This document shows positions 1-8,452 of a DNA stretch of 64,000 nt, piece after piece. The notes under the pieces were generated by a model that had not been told where the DNA came from, made no database searches, and worked only from the letters and a program-made list of their open reading frames with translations. The position numbers and the translations under genes were made by a program. Positions within the stretch are counted from its first letter, which is position 1. Each line of letters opens with the position of its first letter. The DNA is taken from assembly GCF_000424105.1 (NCBI RefSeq), contig NZ_AUJG01000003.1, positions 62,001 through 126,000 of the forward strand, read 5' to 3'. The stretch is from Lachnospira multipara ATCC 19207. GTDB taxonomy: Bacteria; Bacillota; Clostridia; Lachnospirales; Lachnospiraceae.

Positions 1-2421
1 AAGTACAGCATCCTCGTAGTTATAACCTTCCCAAGTCATGAAACCGATAAGAGGGTTCTTACCTAAGGCAATTTCACCATTAGATGTTGAAGGACCATCA
101 GCGATTACATCACCCTTCTTAACCTCATCGTTCTTAAATACGATAGGTCTCTGGTTGTAACAGTTAGACTGGTTAGATCTTGAATACTTTGTTAACTTGT
201 ATTCTCTTACATTACCATCTAATTCTCTAACAACGATTCTGTTAGATTCAGATAATAATACAACACCATCTTCTTCAGCAACTACACAAACACCTGAGTC
301 AACTGCAGTCTTATTCTCAATACCTGTACCAATAACTGGTGCTTCTGTCATAAGAAGAGGTACTGCCTGACGCTGCATGTTAGAACCCATTAAGGCACGA
401 GTACAGTCATCATTCTGAAGGAATGGAATCATAGATGTAGCAACTGAGAAGACCATCTTAGGAGATACATCCATTAAATCAATCTGTTCCTTAGCAAACT
501 GAGAAGTTTCTTCTCTAAATCTACCAGAAACTGTATTACGAACGAAGTAACCATCTTCGTCGATTTCAGCATTAGCCTGAGCAACATGGAAATCATCTTC
601 TTCATCAGCTGTGAAGTATCTAACTTCATTAGTTACTCTAGGATTCTTAGGATCAGACTTATCAACGATACGATATGGAGCCTCAACGAAACCATAATCG
701 TTAATTCTAGCATAAGAAGCTAATGAGTTAATAAGACCGATGTTAGGACCTTCAGGTGTCTCGATAGGACACATTCTACCATAGTGAGTATAGTGTACAT
801 CTCGAACCTCGAAACCTGCACGATCTCTTGAAAGACCACCAGGACCTAAGGCAGAAAGACGTCTCTTATGAGTAATCTCACTTAATGGGTTATTCTGATC
901 CATGAACTGTGACAACTGTGAACTACCAAAGAATTCCTTAATAGCAGCTGTTACAGGCTTAATATTAATTAATGACTGTGGTGAAATACCAGAAAGGTCC
1001 TGAGTTGACATTCTTTCACGAACAACTCTTTCCATTCTAGAGATACCAATTCTAAACTGGTTCTGTAATAATTCACCTACAGCTCTAATACGTCTGTTAC
1101 CAAGGTGATCAATATCATCCTTTGTACCAACGCCGTACTCTAAGTGCATGTTATAGTTAATAGAAGCAAAAATATCTTCTACTGTAATATGCTTAGGAAC
1201 TAAGTCAGCAATATTCTTCTCAATTGCATCCTTAATATCTTCAATGTCAGAATTCTCTGATAAAATCTGCTCAAGTACTGGATAATATACAGCTTCAGTA
1301 ACGCCTAATTCCTTAGCTTCTTCATCTGAAATATCTACCCACTTGCGGATATCTACAGCACGGTTTGATAAAACCTTAACTGTTCTATTAGAAACAGAGC
1401 CATCAAAGCCCTTAACTTCAACACTAACAAATACAGAAGCAACGGCAGCATCCTGAATTTCCTGAGCTAATTCTCTAGTAACTGTTTCCCCTGCCTTAGC
1501 AAGTACATTACCATTAAGATCAAGAACATCTTCAGCTAAAACCTGACCATTAAGTCTGCTTCTGAAAGATAACTTCTTATTAAATTTATATCTACCAACT
1601 CTAGCAAGATCATATCTTCTAGGGTCGAAGAACATACCATGAATAAGCGATTCAGCACTTTCTACTGATAATGGCTCTCCTGGTCTTAACTTCTTATATA
1701 ATTCAAGAATACCTTCCTGATAATTAGAAGAAGAATCCTTCTCCATAGTAGCAAGAAGCTTTGGTTCTTCACCAAAAATATCTATAATTTCGGCGTTAGT
1801 ATTAACACCCATTGCTCTAATAAGAACTGTAATAGGTACTTTCTTATTACGGTCAACCTTTACATAGAACACATCGTTAGCATCTGTTTCATACTCTAAC
1901 CATGCACCTCTATTAGGAATTACCTGAGCGCTGTAAAGGAAAATCTTACCGTACTTATCCTTCTGAATGTCATAATATATTCCAGGTGAACGTACTAACT
2001 GGCTTACGATAACTCGCTCAGCACCATTAATTACAAAAGTTCCTGTTCTAGTCATTAAAGGAAGATCACCCATGAAAATCTCATGTTCACTGATTTCTTC
2101 ACTTTCTTTATTGTGAAGTCTTACTTTAACTTTAAGTGGAGCTGCATATGTTGCATCTCTTTCTTTACACTCTTCGATGGAATACTTTACTTCATCCTCG
2201 CACAATTCATAATCTACAAATTCAAGACTTAATCTACCATTATAGTCTGCAATTGGAGATATGTCATCAAAGACCTCTTTTAAGCCTTCGCGCAAGAACC
2301 ACTGATAAGAATCCTTCTGGACCTCAATAAGGTTAGGCATTTCAAGAACTTCCTTAGTTCTAGAAAAGCTCATACGCATTGATTTGCCTGACATTACCGG
2401 GCGTAATCTGTTCTTTTCCAT
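1..2421 (-). CDS. rpoB: RNA polymerase beta subunit (5' part, cut by window edge)
   Basis: Catalytic beta subunit of RNA polymerase. Translating the complement of 2421 down to 1 gives 807 uninterrupted codons starting [19 protein letters not shown], with the typical beta order: lobe 1, lobe 2, then the fork and rifampicin region. That region (about 815-930 on the top strand) reads [20 protein letters not shown] then RLSALGPGG. The Asp, His and Ser positions most often changed in rifampicin-resistant strains are wild type, so a sensitive polymerase is predicted. The conserved [10 protein letters not shown] follows. The gene continues past base 1. It has its own sigma-A promoter at 2515-2543, separate from rplJL. 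Confidence 0.97.
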   Translation of the reverse strand, partial: MEKNRLRPVMSGKSMRMSFSRTKEVLEMPNLIEVQKDSYQWFLREGLKEVFDDISPIADYNGRLSLEFVDYELCEDEVKYSIEECKERDATYAAPLKVKVRLHNKESEEISEHEIFMGDLPLMTRTGTFVINGAERVIVSQLVRSPGIYYDIQKDKYGKIFLYSAQVIPNRGAWLEYETDANDVFYVKVDRNKKVPITVLIRAMGVNTNAEIIDIFGEEPKLLATMEKDSSSNYQEGILELYKKLRPGEPLSVESAESLIHGMFFDPRRYDLARVGRYKFNKKLSFRSRLNGQVLAEDVLDLNGNVLAKAGETVTRELAQEIQDAAVASVFVSVEVKGFDGSVSNRTVKVLSNRAVDIRKWVDISDEEAKELGVTEAVYYPVLEQILSENSDIEDIKDAIEKNIADLVPKHITVEDIFASINYNMHLEYGVGTKDDIDHLGNRRIRAVGELLQNQFRIGISRMERVVRERMSTQDLSGISPQSLINIKPVTAAIKEFFGSSQLSQFMDQNNPLSEITHKRRLSALGPGGLSRDRAGFEVRDVHYTHYGRMCPIETPEGPNIGLINSLASYARINDYGFVEAPYRIVDKSDPKNPRVTNEVRYFTADEEDDFHVAQANAEIDEDGYFVRNTVSGRFREETSQFAKEQIDLMDVSPKMVFSVATSMIPFLQNDDCTRALMGSNMQRQAVPLLMTEAPVIGTGIENKTAVDSGVCVVAEEDGVVLLSESNRIVVRELDGNVREYKLTKYSRSNQSNCYNQRPIVFKNDEVKKGDVIADGPSTSNGEIALGKNPLIGFMTWEGYNYEDAVL

Positions 2422-2514
2422 TGACGTTTCACCCCTTGTGTTTATTTCGCAAATGTGGTTTTTCAATAAATCAAAGTGCCAATTAGACACAAATACCACA
2501 ATAGTGCATTGTCC

Positions 2515-2543
2515 ATATTATCACAATAAGTCAAGTTAGTCAA
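2515..2543 (-). promoter_or_regulatory. Sigma-A promoter of rpoB
   Basis: Bottom strand: TTGACT at 2538-2543, 17-bp spacer, TATA-like TAATAT at 2515-2520. The start point would be near 2508, giving a leader of about 85 nt before the rpoB ATG at 2421. Confidence 0.75.
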
Positions 2544-2582
2544 TACCAACATAGGGATTTTTTAAGAATTATTTTTATAGAA

Positions 2583-2639
2583 TAAGTACTGCATTACGTT
2601 ACTCCGCTAAATTAGATTCGCAATAACTGCAGTACTTTT
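2583..2639. other. Imperfect inverted repeat between hicB-like gene and rpoB
   Basis: AAGTACTGCA near 2584 is mirrored by TGCAGTACTT near 2630-2639, with further partial pairing inside. On the top strand the right arm runs into TTTTT; on the bottom strand the tail is only A/T-mixed. It may be a weak terminator after the HicB-like gene or a folded spacer; the strand of action is not clear. Confidence 0.4.
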
Positions 2640-2668
2640 TAGAAAATGTATTATAACTTGTTTTGCCA

Positions 2669-2884
2669 TTAATCTGGCTCCACAATTTTTGTTCCGTTTT
2701 TAACTGCTAATGAAAGCCACTCATACTTCGCTTTTTTTGCTTTGTTAAGGGCTTCTTCAATAGTCTTTCCTTCGCTTATCACCTCTGGAAGTTCTGGGTA
2801 AGCCACAGTAAATGTGTCCTTTGTTTTGTTCGGAATAATTCTAACCTTATATGGTAAATCATTATAATAATCTACAGATTTCAT
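2669..2884 (-). CDS. HicB-like protein, orphan antitoxin-type
   Basis: A 71-residue protein of the HicB partial RNase H-like fold. It shows the family pattern of a short beta hairpin (YKVRIIP, FTVAYPELP), then the EGKTIEEALNKAKKA helix typical of HicB proteins, then a short tail. HicB normally neutralises the HicA RNase. No HicA-like reading frame (about 60 residues with a conserved His) is visible on either side, and no DNA-binding tail is present, so this is a solitary member. It has a good site, GGAGG, 11 nt before the ATG. It sits after the rplL terminator and before the rpoB promoter. A solitary role is unknown. Confidence 0.7.
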   Translation of the reverse strand: MKSVDYYNDLPYKVRIIPNKTKDTFTVAYPELPEVISEGKTIEEALNKAKKAKYEWLSLAVKNGTKIVEPD

Positions 2885-2929
2885 ATCAAGCAGGACCTCC
2901 GTTTTTTATTTAATTACTAATCAAAATAA

Positions 2930-2968
2930 AAGAGCCCAATCGAGAGCTAGCTCATCGTTGGGCTCTTA
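2930..2968 (-). terminator. Rho-independent terminator of rplJ-rplL
   Basis: AAGAGCCCAA at 2930-2939 pairs with TTGGGCTCTT at 2958-2967, with a second small palindrome in the loop. On the bottom strand it is followed by a T-rich run. It separates rplL from the HicB-like gene, which must rely on read-through or a weak promoter in the 45-nt gap. Confidence 0.8.
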
Positions 2969-3008
2969 ATAATTATATCATAGTTTCAACTAGAATGTTC
3001 AAGTGAAA

Positions 3009-3365
3009 TTACTTTAATGTAACTGTAGCACCTGCATCTTCAAGCTTCTTCTTGATTTCTTCAGCTTCTTCCTTAGAAGCGCCTTCCTTGATTACCTTAG
3101 GAGCTGCTGTAACCATATCCTTAGCTTCCTTTAAGCCAAGACCTGTTACTTCACGAACAACCTTGATAACGCCAACGCCTGAACCAGCTGTTAACTCAAC
3201 GTCGAATTCTGTCTTTTCTTCTGCTGCTGCGCCAGCACCTGCTGCTGCAACTACAACGCCTGCTGCTGCAGATACGCCGAACTCTTCTTCACATGCCTTA
3301 ACTAAATCATTTAATTCTAAAACTGATAAACCCTTGATTACTTCAATAATTTCCTGTGTTGTCAT
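3009..3365 (-). CDS. rplL: 50S ribosomal protein L7/L12
   Basis: Stalk protein that recruits translational GTPases to the ribosome. The 118-residue product starts [13 protein letters not shown] (dimerisation domain), has an Ala/Gly-rich hinge at about residues 35-52, and ends in the factor-binding domain with GLKEAKDMV. Length is normal for the family. I prefer the ATG at 3363-3365; a GTG two codons upstream (3369-3371) is closer to the GGAG and cannot be excluded. It lies downstream of rplJ in a two-gene unit ended by the hairpin at 2930-2968. Confidence 0.97.
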   Translation of the reverse strand: MTTQEIIEVIKGLSVLELNDLVKACEEEFGVSAAAGVVVAAAGAGAAAEEKTEFDVELTAGSGVGVIKVVREVTGLGLKEAKDMVTAAPKVIKEGASKEEAEEIKKKLEDAGATVTLK

Positions 3366-3505
3366 AATCACTAAATCTCCTTTTCTTATAGTTGTGGTCT
3401 AAGCCACGATTTATAAATATCTCTGATAGTTGTTAGTAGACTTGCTACCAACTCACGTATCTAATAACTTGCAAACTAATGCTTGCTAACTATCCAACAG
3501 CTAAA

Positions 3506-4003
3506 TTAAGCTGCACCGTTTTCGTTCTGTTCAGCAATCTGCTTAATAACACGAGCGAAGTTTGTAATAGGTGACTGCATAGAGCCAAGTAACTTGCTGA
3601 GAAGTTCTTCTCTTGAAGGGATGCTTGCGATAACCTTAACGCCATCCTTATCATAAAATGTACCTTCAACAACAGCTGCCTTTAACTCAAGTGCTTCTGC
3701 CTTTTCTGCGAACTTAGCTAAAACTCTTGCTGGAGCTGTAGCATCGTCCTTAGAAATTGCAATAGCGTTAGTACCATCAAGTAACTCTGTGAAGTTCTCG
3801 AATTCTGTACCAGCAATTGCTCTCTTAACTAAAGTGTTCTTATAAACCTTGTAAACTACACCAGCTTCTCTTAACTGCTTACGAAGTTCTGTATCTTCAG
3901 CAACAGTTAAACCCTGGTAGTTAACTAAAACAACGCCACAAGCGCCATCTAAGTTAGCCTTAATTTCGTCTACGATAGGTGCTTTAAGTTCTACCTTTGC
4001 CAT
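3506..4003 (-). CDS. rplJ: 50S ribosomal protein L10
   Basis: L10 anchors the L7/L12 stalk on 23S rRNA. The 165-residue product shows the conserved start MAKVELKAPIVDEIK, the motif VVLVNYQGLTVAE, and YKNTLVKRAI in the RNA-binding domain, followed by the C-terminal helix that binds L7/L12 dimers. AGGAGG precedes the ATG. Together with L7/L12 this protein is known to bind its own mRNA leader, and the expected leader with an attenuator lies just upstream. Confidence 0.97.
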   Translation of the reverse strand: MAKVELKAPIVDEIKANLDGACGVVLVNYQGLTVAEDTELRKQLREAGVVYKVYKNTLVKRAIAGTEFENFTELLDGTNAIAISKDDATAPARVLAKFAEKAEALELKAAVVEGTFYDKDGVKVIASIPSREELLSKLLGSMQSPITNFARVIKQIAEQNENGAA

Positions 4004-4057
4004 TAAATTTTACCTCCTATTTAGATTCTTTCCGTTATATAACGGGGAATTGCCTCA

Positions 4058-4182
4058 TGAAAGTAAAGAAAAAAGCCCTTCTGCCATTTAGACAGAGGGC
4101 TTGAAATTACATAATAATCTTAATTTCTTTCCTCGGCGAGCGTTTAACCTTTAACCTTACGGACTCACTGTCTTAGGGCAAT
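4058..4182 (-). ncRNA. Ribosomal protein L10 leader
   Basis: The bottom strand upstream of rplJ carries the hallmarks of the Firmicutes L10 leader: CCTAAGACAGTGAGTCCG, then CGCTCGCCGAGGAAAG, followed by an intrinsic terminator. The leader mimics the L10-L12 site of 23S rRNA, so free L10 complex can bind it and switch on premature termination. Boundaries are approximate. Confidence 0.88.
4073..4102 (-). terminator. Attenuator of rplJ-rplL
   Basis: AAGCCCTT and AGGGCTT arms with an inner CTG...CAG pair form a stem that, on the bottom strand, runs directly into TTTTTTCTTT. It lies about 70 nt before the rplJ start, inside the L10 leader, which is the expected place for the regulated terminator. 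Confidence 0.85.
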
Positions 4183-4224
4183 AATATATGTTAATTAACA
4201 ATAAGTTAATTACCAACGTGTGAT

Positions 4225-4254
4225 AGTATACTATCAAAATATATAGGTTGTCAA
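4225..4254 (-). promoter_or_regulatory. Sigma-A promoter of rplJ-rplL
   Basis: Bottom strand: perfect TTGACA at 4249-4254, 18-bp spacer, TATACT at 4225-4230. It lies between rplA and the L10 leader. Confidence 0.85.
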
Positions 4255-4264
4255 GCGTTAAAAA

Positions 4265-4960
4265 TTAACCAACATACTTAGCTGTTGAAACCTTAACACC
4301 AGGACCCATTGTAGAAGTTAAAACTACACTTCTTAAATACTGTCCCTTAAGTGTTGCTGGCTTAGCCTTAACGATTGCATCCATAATAGCCTGGAAGTTG
4401 TCTGATAACTGCTCTTCTGTGAAAGAAGCCTTACCAATTGGCACGTGAATGATATTTGTCTTATCAAGACGGTACTCAATCTTACCAGCCTTGATATCAT
4501 TAACAGCCTTTGTTACGTCCATAGTAACTGTACCAGCCTTAGGGTTTGGCATTAAGCCCTTAGGACCAAGTACTCTACCGAGACGACCAACAACACCCAT
4601 CATATCAGGTGTAGCAACAACTACGTCAAAGTCAAACCAACCATCGTTCTGGATCTTTGGAACTAATTCCTCAGCTCCTACGAAATCAGCGCCTGCTGCT
4701 AAAGCTTCATCAGCCTTTGCACCCTTAGCAAATACTAAAACCTTTACAGTCTTACCTGTTCCGTGTGGAAGAACAACAGCACCTCTGATCTGCTGCTCAG
4801 CGTGACGTCCGTCACAACCTGTTCTGATATGTGCTTCGATTGTCTCATCAAACTTAGCAACTGCAGTCTTCTTAACTAATGAAACTGCTTCTGTTGCATC
4901 ATATAATGTAGCGCGGTCAATATTCTTGGCTGCTTCTACATATTTCTTTCCTCTTTTCAT
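4265..4960 (-). CDS. rplA: 50S ribosomal protein L1
   Basis: L1 builds the mobile stalk near the E site and can act as a translational repressor. The 231-residue product starts [16 protein letters not shown] and carries the conserved signatures [20 protein letters not shown]-like (here [20 protein letters not shown]) and the closing [11 protein letters not shown]. Length is normal. AGGAGG precedes the ATG. It follows rplK after 154 bp, which is longer than a usual operon gap and may hold regulatory structure. Confidence 0.97.
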   Translation of the reverse strand: MKRGKKYVEAAKNIDRATLYDATEAVSLVKKTAVAKFDETIEAHIRTGCDGRHAEQQIRGAVVLPHGTGKTVKVLVFAKGAKADEALAAGADFVGAEELVPKIQNDGWFDFDVVVATPDMMGVVGRLGRVLGPKGLMPNPKAGTVTMDVTKAVNDIKAGKIEYRLDKTNIIHVPIGKASFTEEQLSDNFQAIMDAIVKAKPATLKGQYLRSVVLTSTMGPGVKVSTAKYVG

Positions 4961-5114
4961 TATATAAACCTCCTAGTGGTAATAACGGAAGGATTAACTT
5001 TCCTCCCACATATATCGGTATGTGATATATGTTGTATTTTGCTCCTGCAATTCACATAAAGTGATAAAGAGCTGTTTCTAAATAGCTTGTGTAAGTTTGT
5101 TAACTAAAGACTAA

Positions 5115-5540
5115 TTAGTCCTCTACAACAATACCCATACTCTTAGCTGTTCCTTCGATCATTGAAGTAGCTGCTTCAATTGATGCAGCATTTAAATCTG
5201 GCATCTTAAGCTCTGCGATCTTCTGAACTTCAGATCTCTTAATTGTAGCAACCTTAGTCTTGTTAGGTACGCCTGAACCTGACTTAATGTTGCAAGCCTT
5301 CTTAAGAAGAACTGCTGCTGGTGGTGTCTTTGTAATAAAACTAAAGCTTCTATCAGCATAAACAGTAATTACTACAGGGATGATTAAATCGCCCTGATCT
5401 GCTGTCTTTGCGTTGAACTGCTTAGTAAATTCTACGATATTAACTCCGTGCTGACCAAGTGCTGGACCAACTGGTGGTGCTGGTGTTGCCTTGCCTGCAG
5501 GGATCTGTAATTTAATATAACCTGTTACTTTCTTTGCCAT
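5115..5540 (-). CDS. rplK: 50S ribosomal protein L11
   Basis: L11 forms the GTPase-associated centre with 23S rRNA. The 141-residue product shows the Pro-rich N-terminal domain ([19 protein letters not shown]), where thiostrepton acts and where L11 methylation occurs in other bacteria, and the RNA-binding C-terminal domain ending in the GTAKSMGI motif. AGGAGG precedes the ATG. The gene lies between nusG and rplA, the standard order. Confidence 0.97.
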   Translation of the reverse strand: MAKKVTGYIKLQIPAGKATPAPPVGPALGQHGVNIVEFTKQFNAKTADQGDLIIPVVITVYADRSFSFITKTPPAAVLLKKACNIKSGSGVPNKTKVATIKRSEVQKIAELKMPDLNAASIEAATSMIEGTAKSMGIVVED

Positions 5541-5574
5541 AGTGGCACCTCCTAAAAATAATGTGGTAATTGGC

Positions 5575-5671
5575 GACCGCTATAATCTTTAACTTAAGAA
5601 TATAAGTACTATGAAACATCTTATATTCTGCGGTCTCCCACGCCCGAAATAGGCTGTCTACCCATGTAGAC
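5575..5671 (-). promoter_or_regulatory. Folded spacer upstream of rplK, possible autoregulatory site
   Basis: On the bottom strand GACCGC (5630-5635) can pair with GCGGTC (5575-5580). They enclose a second stem of AATATAAG (5620-5627) and CTTATATT (5599-5606). A further GTCTAC/GTAGAC hairpin lies at 5656-5671. The position, between nusG and rplK-rplA, suits the known L1 autoregulation of the L11 operon, but I have not matched it to a known L1 site. Confidence 0.4.
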
Positions 5672-5679
5672 CTTAATTG

Positions 5680-6213
5680 TTACATCAATTTCACATCTGT
5701 GAAATCAATTTCGACCGGTGTTTCACGGCCAAACATTTCAACGTTAATAGTAAGAACTTGCTTACCTTCGTTGATACTAGTAATCTCTCCAATTGTATCT
5801 TCCCAAGCACCAGAAAGAATCATTACCTTATCTCCAACCTTGCCGTCGAACTGAACAGCTGGCTTTAATTCGCCAGTTGGAAGGTTGATACCTAGTGACT
5901 TGATTTCACTTGGAGTAAGTGGAACTGGTTTTGATCCAGGTCCAACAAATCCTGTAACGCCTCTTGTGTTACGAACGACATACCAACTGTCATCATTCAT
6001 AACCATTTTGATAAGGACATATCCAGGAAGCATCTTCTTTTGAGCAGTCTTCTTAGAGCCGTCCTTAACTTCGACTACAGTCTCGAGAGGAACGAGCACT
6101 TCTAGAATCTGGTCCTGAAGATTTCTGTTTTCAACTGTTTTTTCTATGTTGACTTTAACCTTATTCTCATATCCTGAATAAGTATGTACAACATACCATT
6201 TTGCTTCGTCCAT
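5680..6213 (-). CDS. nusG: Transcription termination/antitermination factor NusG
   Basis: NusG binds RNA polymerase and controls pausing, termination and coupling to translation. The 177-residue product begins with the NGN domain (AKWYVVHTYSGYENKVK) and ends with a KOW domain (VGDKVMILSGAWEDTIGEI). Length is normal. It starts 18 bp after secE and precedes rplK. Confidence 0.97.
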   Translation of the reverse strand: MDEAKWYVVHTYSGYENKVKVNIEKTVENRNLQDQILEVLVPLETVVEVKDGSKKTAQKKMLPGYVLIKMVMNDDSWYVVRNTRGVTGFVGPGSKPVPLTPSEIKSLGINLPTGELKPAVQFDGKVGDKVMILSGAWEDTIGEITSINEGKQVLTINVEMFGRETPVEIDFTDVKLM

Positions 6214-6231
6214 TCTATCACCTTTTCCTTA

Positions 6232-6432
6232 TTATTTTACGATGAATTCAATACCAAAGCGGACTGCTAAATCCACTACTGCAATAATTACACCTAATAA
6301 TACGGATACAAATAGAACTGAAACTGTCTCTCTTGTAAGAGTCTGACGATCTGGCCAAACAATCTTAGAAAACTCTGCCTTTAATCCTTTAAACCAGCTC
6401 TTCTTCTGCTTTTTTGTCTTAGCTTCGCTCAT
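6232..6432 (-). CDS. secE: Preprotein translocase subunit SecE
   Basis: Small essential clamp subunit of the SecYEG channel. The 66-residue product has a Lys-rich start, the amphipathic stretch FKGLKAEFSKIVWP, and one membrane segment at about residues 38-60. This single-span form is usual in Firmicutes. It lies between rpmG and nusG. Confidence 0.96.
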   Translation of the reverse strand: MSEAKTKKQKKSWFKGLKAEFSKIVWPDRQTLTRETVSVLFVSVLLGVIIAVVDLAVRFGIEFIVK

Positions 6433-6454
6433 AATTGCACCTCACTGTTTTAGA

Positions 6455-6604
6455 TTACTTTGTTTCCTTGTGTAATGTGTGTGACTTACAGAACTTGCAG
6501 TATTTCTTTGTTTCCATTCTGTCAGGATGTGTCTTCTTATCCTTAGTTGTGTTGTAGTTACGCTGTTTACACTCTGTACATGCCAATGTTATCTTAATAC
6601 GCAC
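6455..6604 (-). CDS. rpmG: 50S ribosomal protein L33, zinc-binding form
   Basis: Read directly from the sequence: GTG start at 6602-6604, stop at 6455-6457, 49 residues beginning [17 protein letters not shown]. Two CxxC pairs (Cys8/Cys11 and Cys36/Cys39) make a zinc ribbon, so this is the C+ type L33. GGAGG lies 8 nt before the GTG. The order rpmG-secE-nusG is standard. No tRNA-Trp is seen next to it, although some relatives have one. Confidence 0.94.
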   Translation of the reverse strand: MRIKITLACTECKQRNYNTTKDKKTHPDRMETKKYCKFCKSHTLHKETK

Positions 6605-6732
6605 AACTTCCACCTCCAATTTACTTAATTTTGTAGGTGTTTATAACACCAATTGGTTGCTTAATTCCATGCCTAAATCTTAGGGTTATTAAATTCAGGG
6701 CATAAAAAAAAGACCTCTTCCATAGCCGTTCT
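6605..6732 (-). promoter_or_regulatory. Leader of the rpmG-secE-nusG unit
   Basis: About 120 nt of transcribed leader with small hairpins: GGTGTT/AACACC at 6636-6650 and ATGCC...GGCAT further upstream. A run of eight T on the bottom strand near 6710 follows only a weak stem, so I do not call an attenuator. Confidence 0.4.
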
Positions 6733-6762
6733 AATATAGCATAGACAAAAGACAATAGTCAA
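6733..6762 (-). promoter_or_regulatory. Sigma-A promoter of rpmG-secE-nusG
   Basis: Bottom strand: TTGACT at 6757-6762, 18-bp spacer, TATATT at 6733-6738. It is the only good promoter upstream of rpmG. Confidence 0.75.
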
Positions 6763-6821
6763 CAACAAAATTAAAAAATATTCTTTTGATAAATTTTTGT
6801 TATCTATTCTAAAAAAATAGC

Positions 6822-6850
6822 TTTACATTTTTATAGGACTATGGTACTAT
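6822..6850 (+). promoter_or_regulatory. Sigma-A promoter of the FliD-like gene
   Basis: TTTACA at 6822-6827, 17-bp spacer, TACTAT at 6845-6850. The leader to the ATG at 7000 would be about 145 nt. No sigma-28 box is seen here, although the product is flagellar in type. Confidence 0.6.
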
Positions 6851-6999
6851 AAAATTATGATAAAGGGTAGTATATTGTAAAATTTTACTACTAAGACGTG
6901 ACCATTTTACTAAAGCAAGAGAATTTAATACATTTTAGAAGTAGGGAAAGGATTCCTATTACTTTCTTTATTGATTATACAGACAAGGAGGTGACTGTT

Positions 7000-8325
7000 A
7001 TGATCAGTAGCGTATACGATTACTATTTATCTCAGTATGGGCATAAGGCTAACTCTAAATACGACTCCCATACGAAAAACCAACTAAAAACTACATATAA
7101 TAAAGTTGTAAAGCATAACAGCCAGTCTCCAACCTATAAGACTGACACCTCAGACGATGCGGTGAAGTATGCCATCGACTTAAAAGAGAATGCAAGAGAA
7201 TTGAATAATATCGCCAACGAGCTATCAAACGCCGACGGAACAGGAATGAACTATAAAAAGACAGCCGTTTCCTCAAATCCAGAAGCCGTAGATGCTGTAT
7301 TTATTGGTGATTCGAAATTAAATATAGAAGATTTGACTGTGTCTGTAGATAAGATTGCCCAGAATCAGGTTAATATAGGTAATTATTTGCAGCCAAAGTC
7401 CAATTTGTTTGCCGCCGGGGATTATTCATTTGATTTAAATATTAATAACATCACCTACGAATTCCAGTTTAGCATCTATGATAATGAAGCAACAATTGAT
7501 GTTCAGGAAAATGTATCTAGGCTTATTAATAAATCAAACATCGGCTTAAGTTCCATGGTTTTAGAGGATAGTTTAGGAAACACCGCCCTAACCATTGAAT
7601 CCAACGCCACCGGTTTTAAAGGCATAAAGCCAATTACCTTTAACATAGTAGCAAACACCGACACGGAAGATAACTTCAATATAGATGCAGCTACTAGTAT
7701 GGAAAATGCTACAAAAAACGAAAATCTAGTAAGAACCCTAGGCTTAGATCGAATTTCCCAATTCCCATCTAATGCCTCATATACTATAAATGGCAGTCAA
7801 AGGGCAAGTCCTAATAATGACATAACCTATGACAAAGCATTTATACTAAACCTTAAGACCGTCACGCAGCTGCCGGCTACTATAAGTCTTCTCGCTGATG
7901 CAGATTCCATTGCAGAAAGCATCGAGGAGCTGGTATCCGGCTACAACAACTTGATTTCTGTAGCTACGGATGAAACCAATAATCAATTTGGTGGCAACGA
8001 GAAGCTACGTAAAGAGATACTGGCCATAGCAAGTTCCTATAAAGAACAGCTAGGCCAAAGCGGTCTTTCAGTAGATGACCAAGGTTTAATACGCGTAGAC
8101 AAGGAGGAAATTGTTAAAAAGGCTCAAGAGGGCAATTTGAAAGACGTTTTTAATAGCCTCGATTCCTTTAAGAGTGATATCCAAAAGAAGGCCGAAGACA
8201 TTTCCCTAGATCCTATGAACTACGTAAACAATAAAATAGTGGCTTATAAAAATCCACAAAGAACAACTACTGACCCGTATAACCTCTCTGCCTACACAGG
8301 CATGATGTTTAACGGTTATACGTAG
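7000..8325 (+). CDS. FliD-like (hook-associated protein 2 type) paralogue
   Basis: The 441-residue product begins MISSVYDYYLSQYG and resembles axial flagellar proteins. A helical N-terminal part (DTSDDAVKYAIDLKENARE) leads to a beta-rich centre with FliD-like NYLQPKSNLFAAGDYSFDLN, and a FliD-like C-terminal part (GLSVDDQGLIRVDKEE). It ends with NPMNYV-type and SAYTGMMFNGY-type segments (here LDPMNYVNNK and SAYTGMMFNGYT). I recall similar proteins as conserved in Lachnospiraceae, without assigned function. It is shorter than, and distinct from, the true FliD at 29184. The ATG at 7000 is chosen for AAGGAGG 8 nt upstream; longer forms start at 6898 without a site. Confidence 0.65.
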   Translation: MISSVYDYYLSQYGHKANSKYDSHTKNQLKTTYNKVVKHNSQSPTYKTDTSDDAVKYAIDLKENARELNNIANELSNADGTGMNYKKTAVSSNPEAVDAVFIGDSKLNIEDLTVSVDKIAQNQVNIGNYLQPKSNLFAAGDYSFDLNINNITYEFQFSIYDNEATIDVQENVSRLINKSNIGLSSMVLEDSLGNTALTIESNATGFKGIKPITFNIVANTDTEDNFNIDAATSMENATKNENLVRTLGLDRISQFPSNASYTINGSQRASPNNDITYDKAFILNLKTVTQLPATISLLADADSIAESIEELVSGYNNLISVATDETNNQFGGNEKLRKEILAIASSYKEQLGQSGLSVDDQGLIRVDKEEIVKKAQEGNLKDVFNSLDSFKSDIQKKAEDISLDPMNYVNNKIVAYKNPQRTTTDPYNLSAYTGMMFNGYT

Positions 8326-8373
8326 CGGCGAGTATAACCGTTAAGGATTCGACTCGCCAGCTCTATAGCACAT
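8311..8373. repeat. Inverted repeat at the gene end plus a partial copy of the 9120 leader sequence
   Basis: AACGGTTATAC (8311-8321) is mirrored by GTATAACCGTT (8332-8342), spanning the stop codon. GGCGAGT and ACTCGCC also pair across it. Then CGCCAGCTCTATAGCACATC at about 8354-8373 matches CGCCAGCCCTACAGCACATC at 9124-9143 with two changes. There is no T-run, so it is not an ordinary terminator. Confidence 0.55.
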
Positions 8374-8380
8374 CAAATAT

Positions 8381-8430
8381 AAAAGGGCGCATAAAAAATG
8401 ATTTCTCATTTTTTTCACACGCCCTTTTTA
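8381..8430. terminator. Bidirectional terminator between convergent genes
   Basis: AAAAGGGCG at 8381 pairs with CGCCCTTTT ending near 8428, with an inner AAAAATGA/TCATTTTT stem. A-rich left and T-rich right flanks let it serve both the FliD-like gene and the facing 122-codon gene. Confidence 0.8.
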
Positions 8431-8452
8431 TAATAAACTTTTTTCTTTTCCT

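Noticed and set aside
2430-3008. HicA toxin gene next to the HicB-like gene
   Set aside because: No reading frame of suitable length with the HicA His motif was found on either strand.
3052-3402. Top-strand reading frame opposite rplL
   Set aside because: It is the mirror of the Ala-rich L7/L12 gene, with no ribosome site.
6700-6725. Attenuator before rpmG
   Set aside because: A run of eight T is present but no stable stem precedes it.
6605-6900. tRNA-Trp near rpmG/secE
   Set aside because: No cloverleaf, TTC arm or anticodon context was seen.
8311-8342. Terminator of the FliD-like gene
   Set aside because: The palindrome has no T-run and overlaps the stop codon. The real terminator is at 8381-8430.
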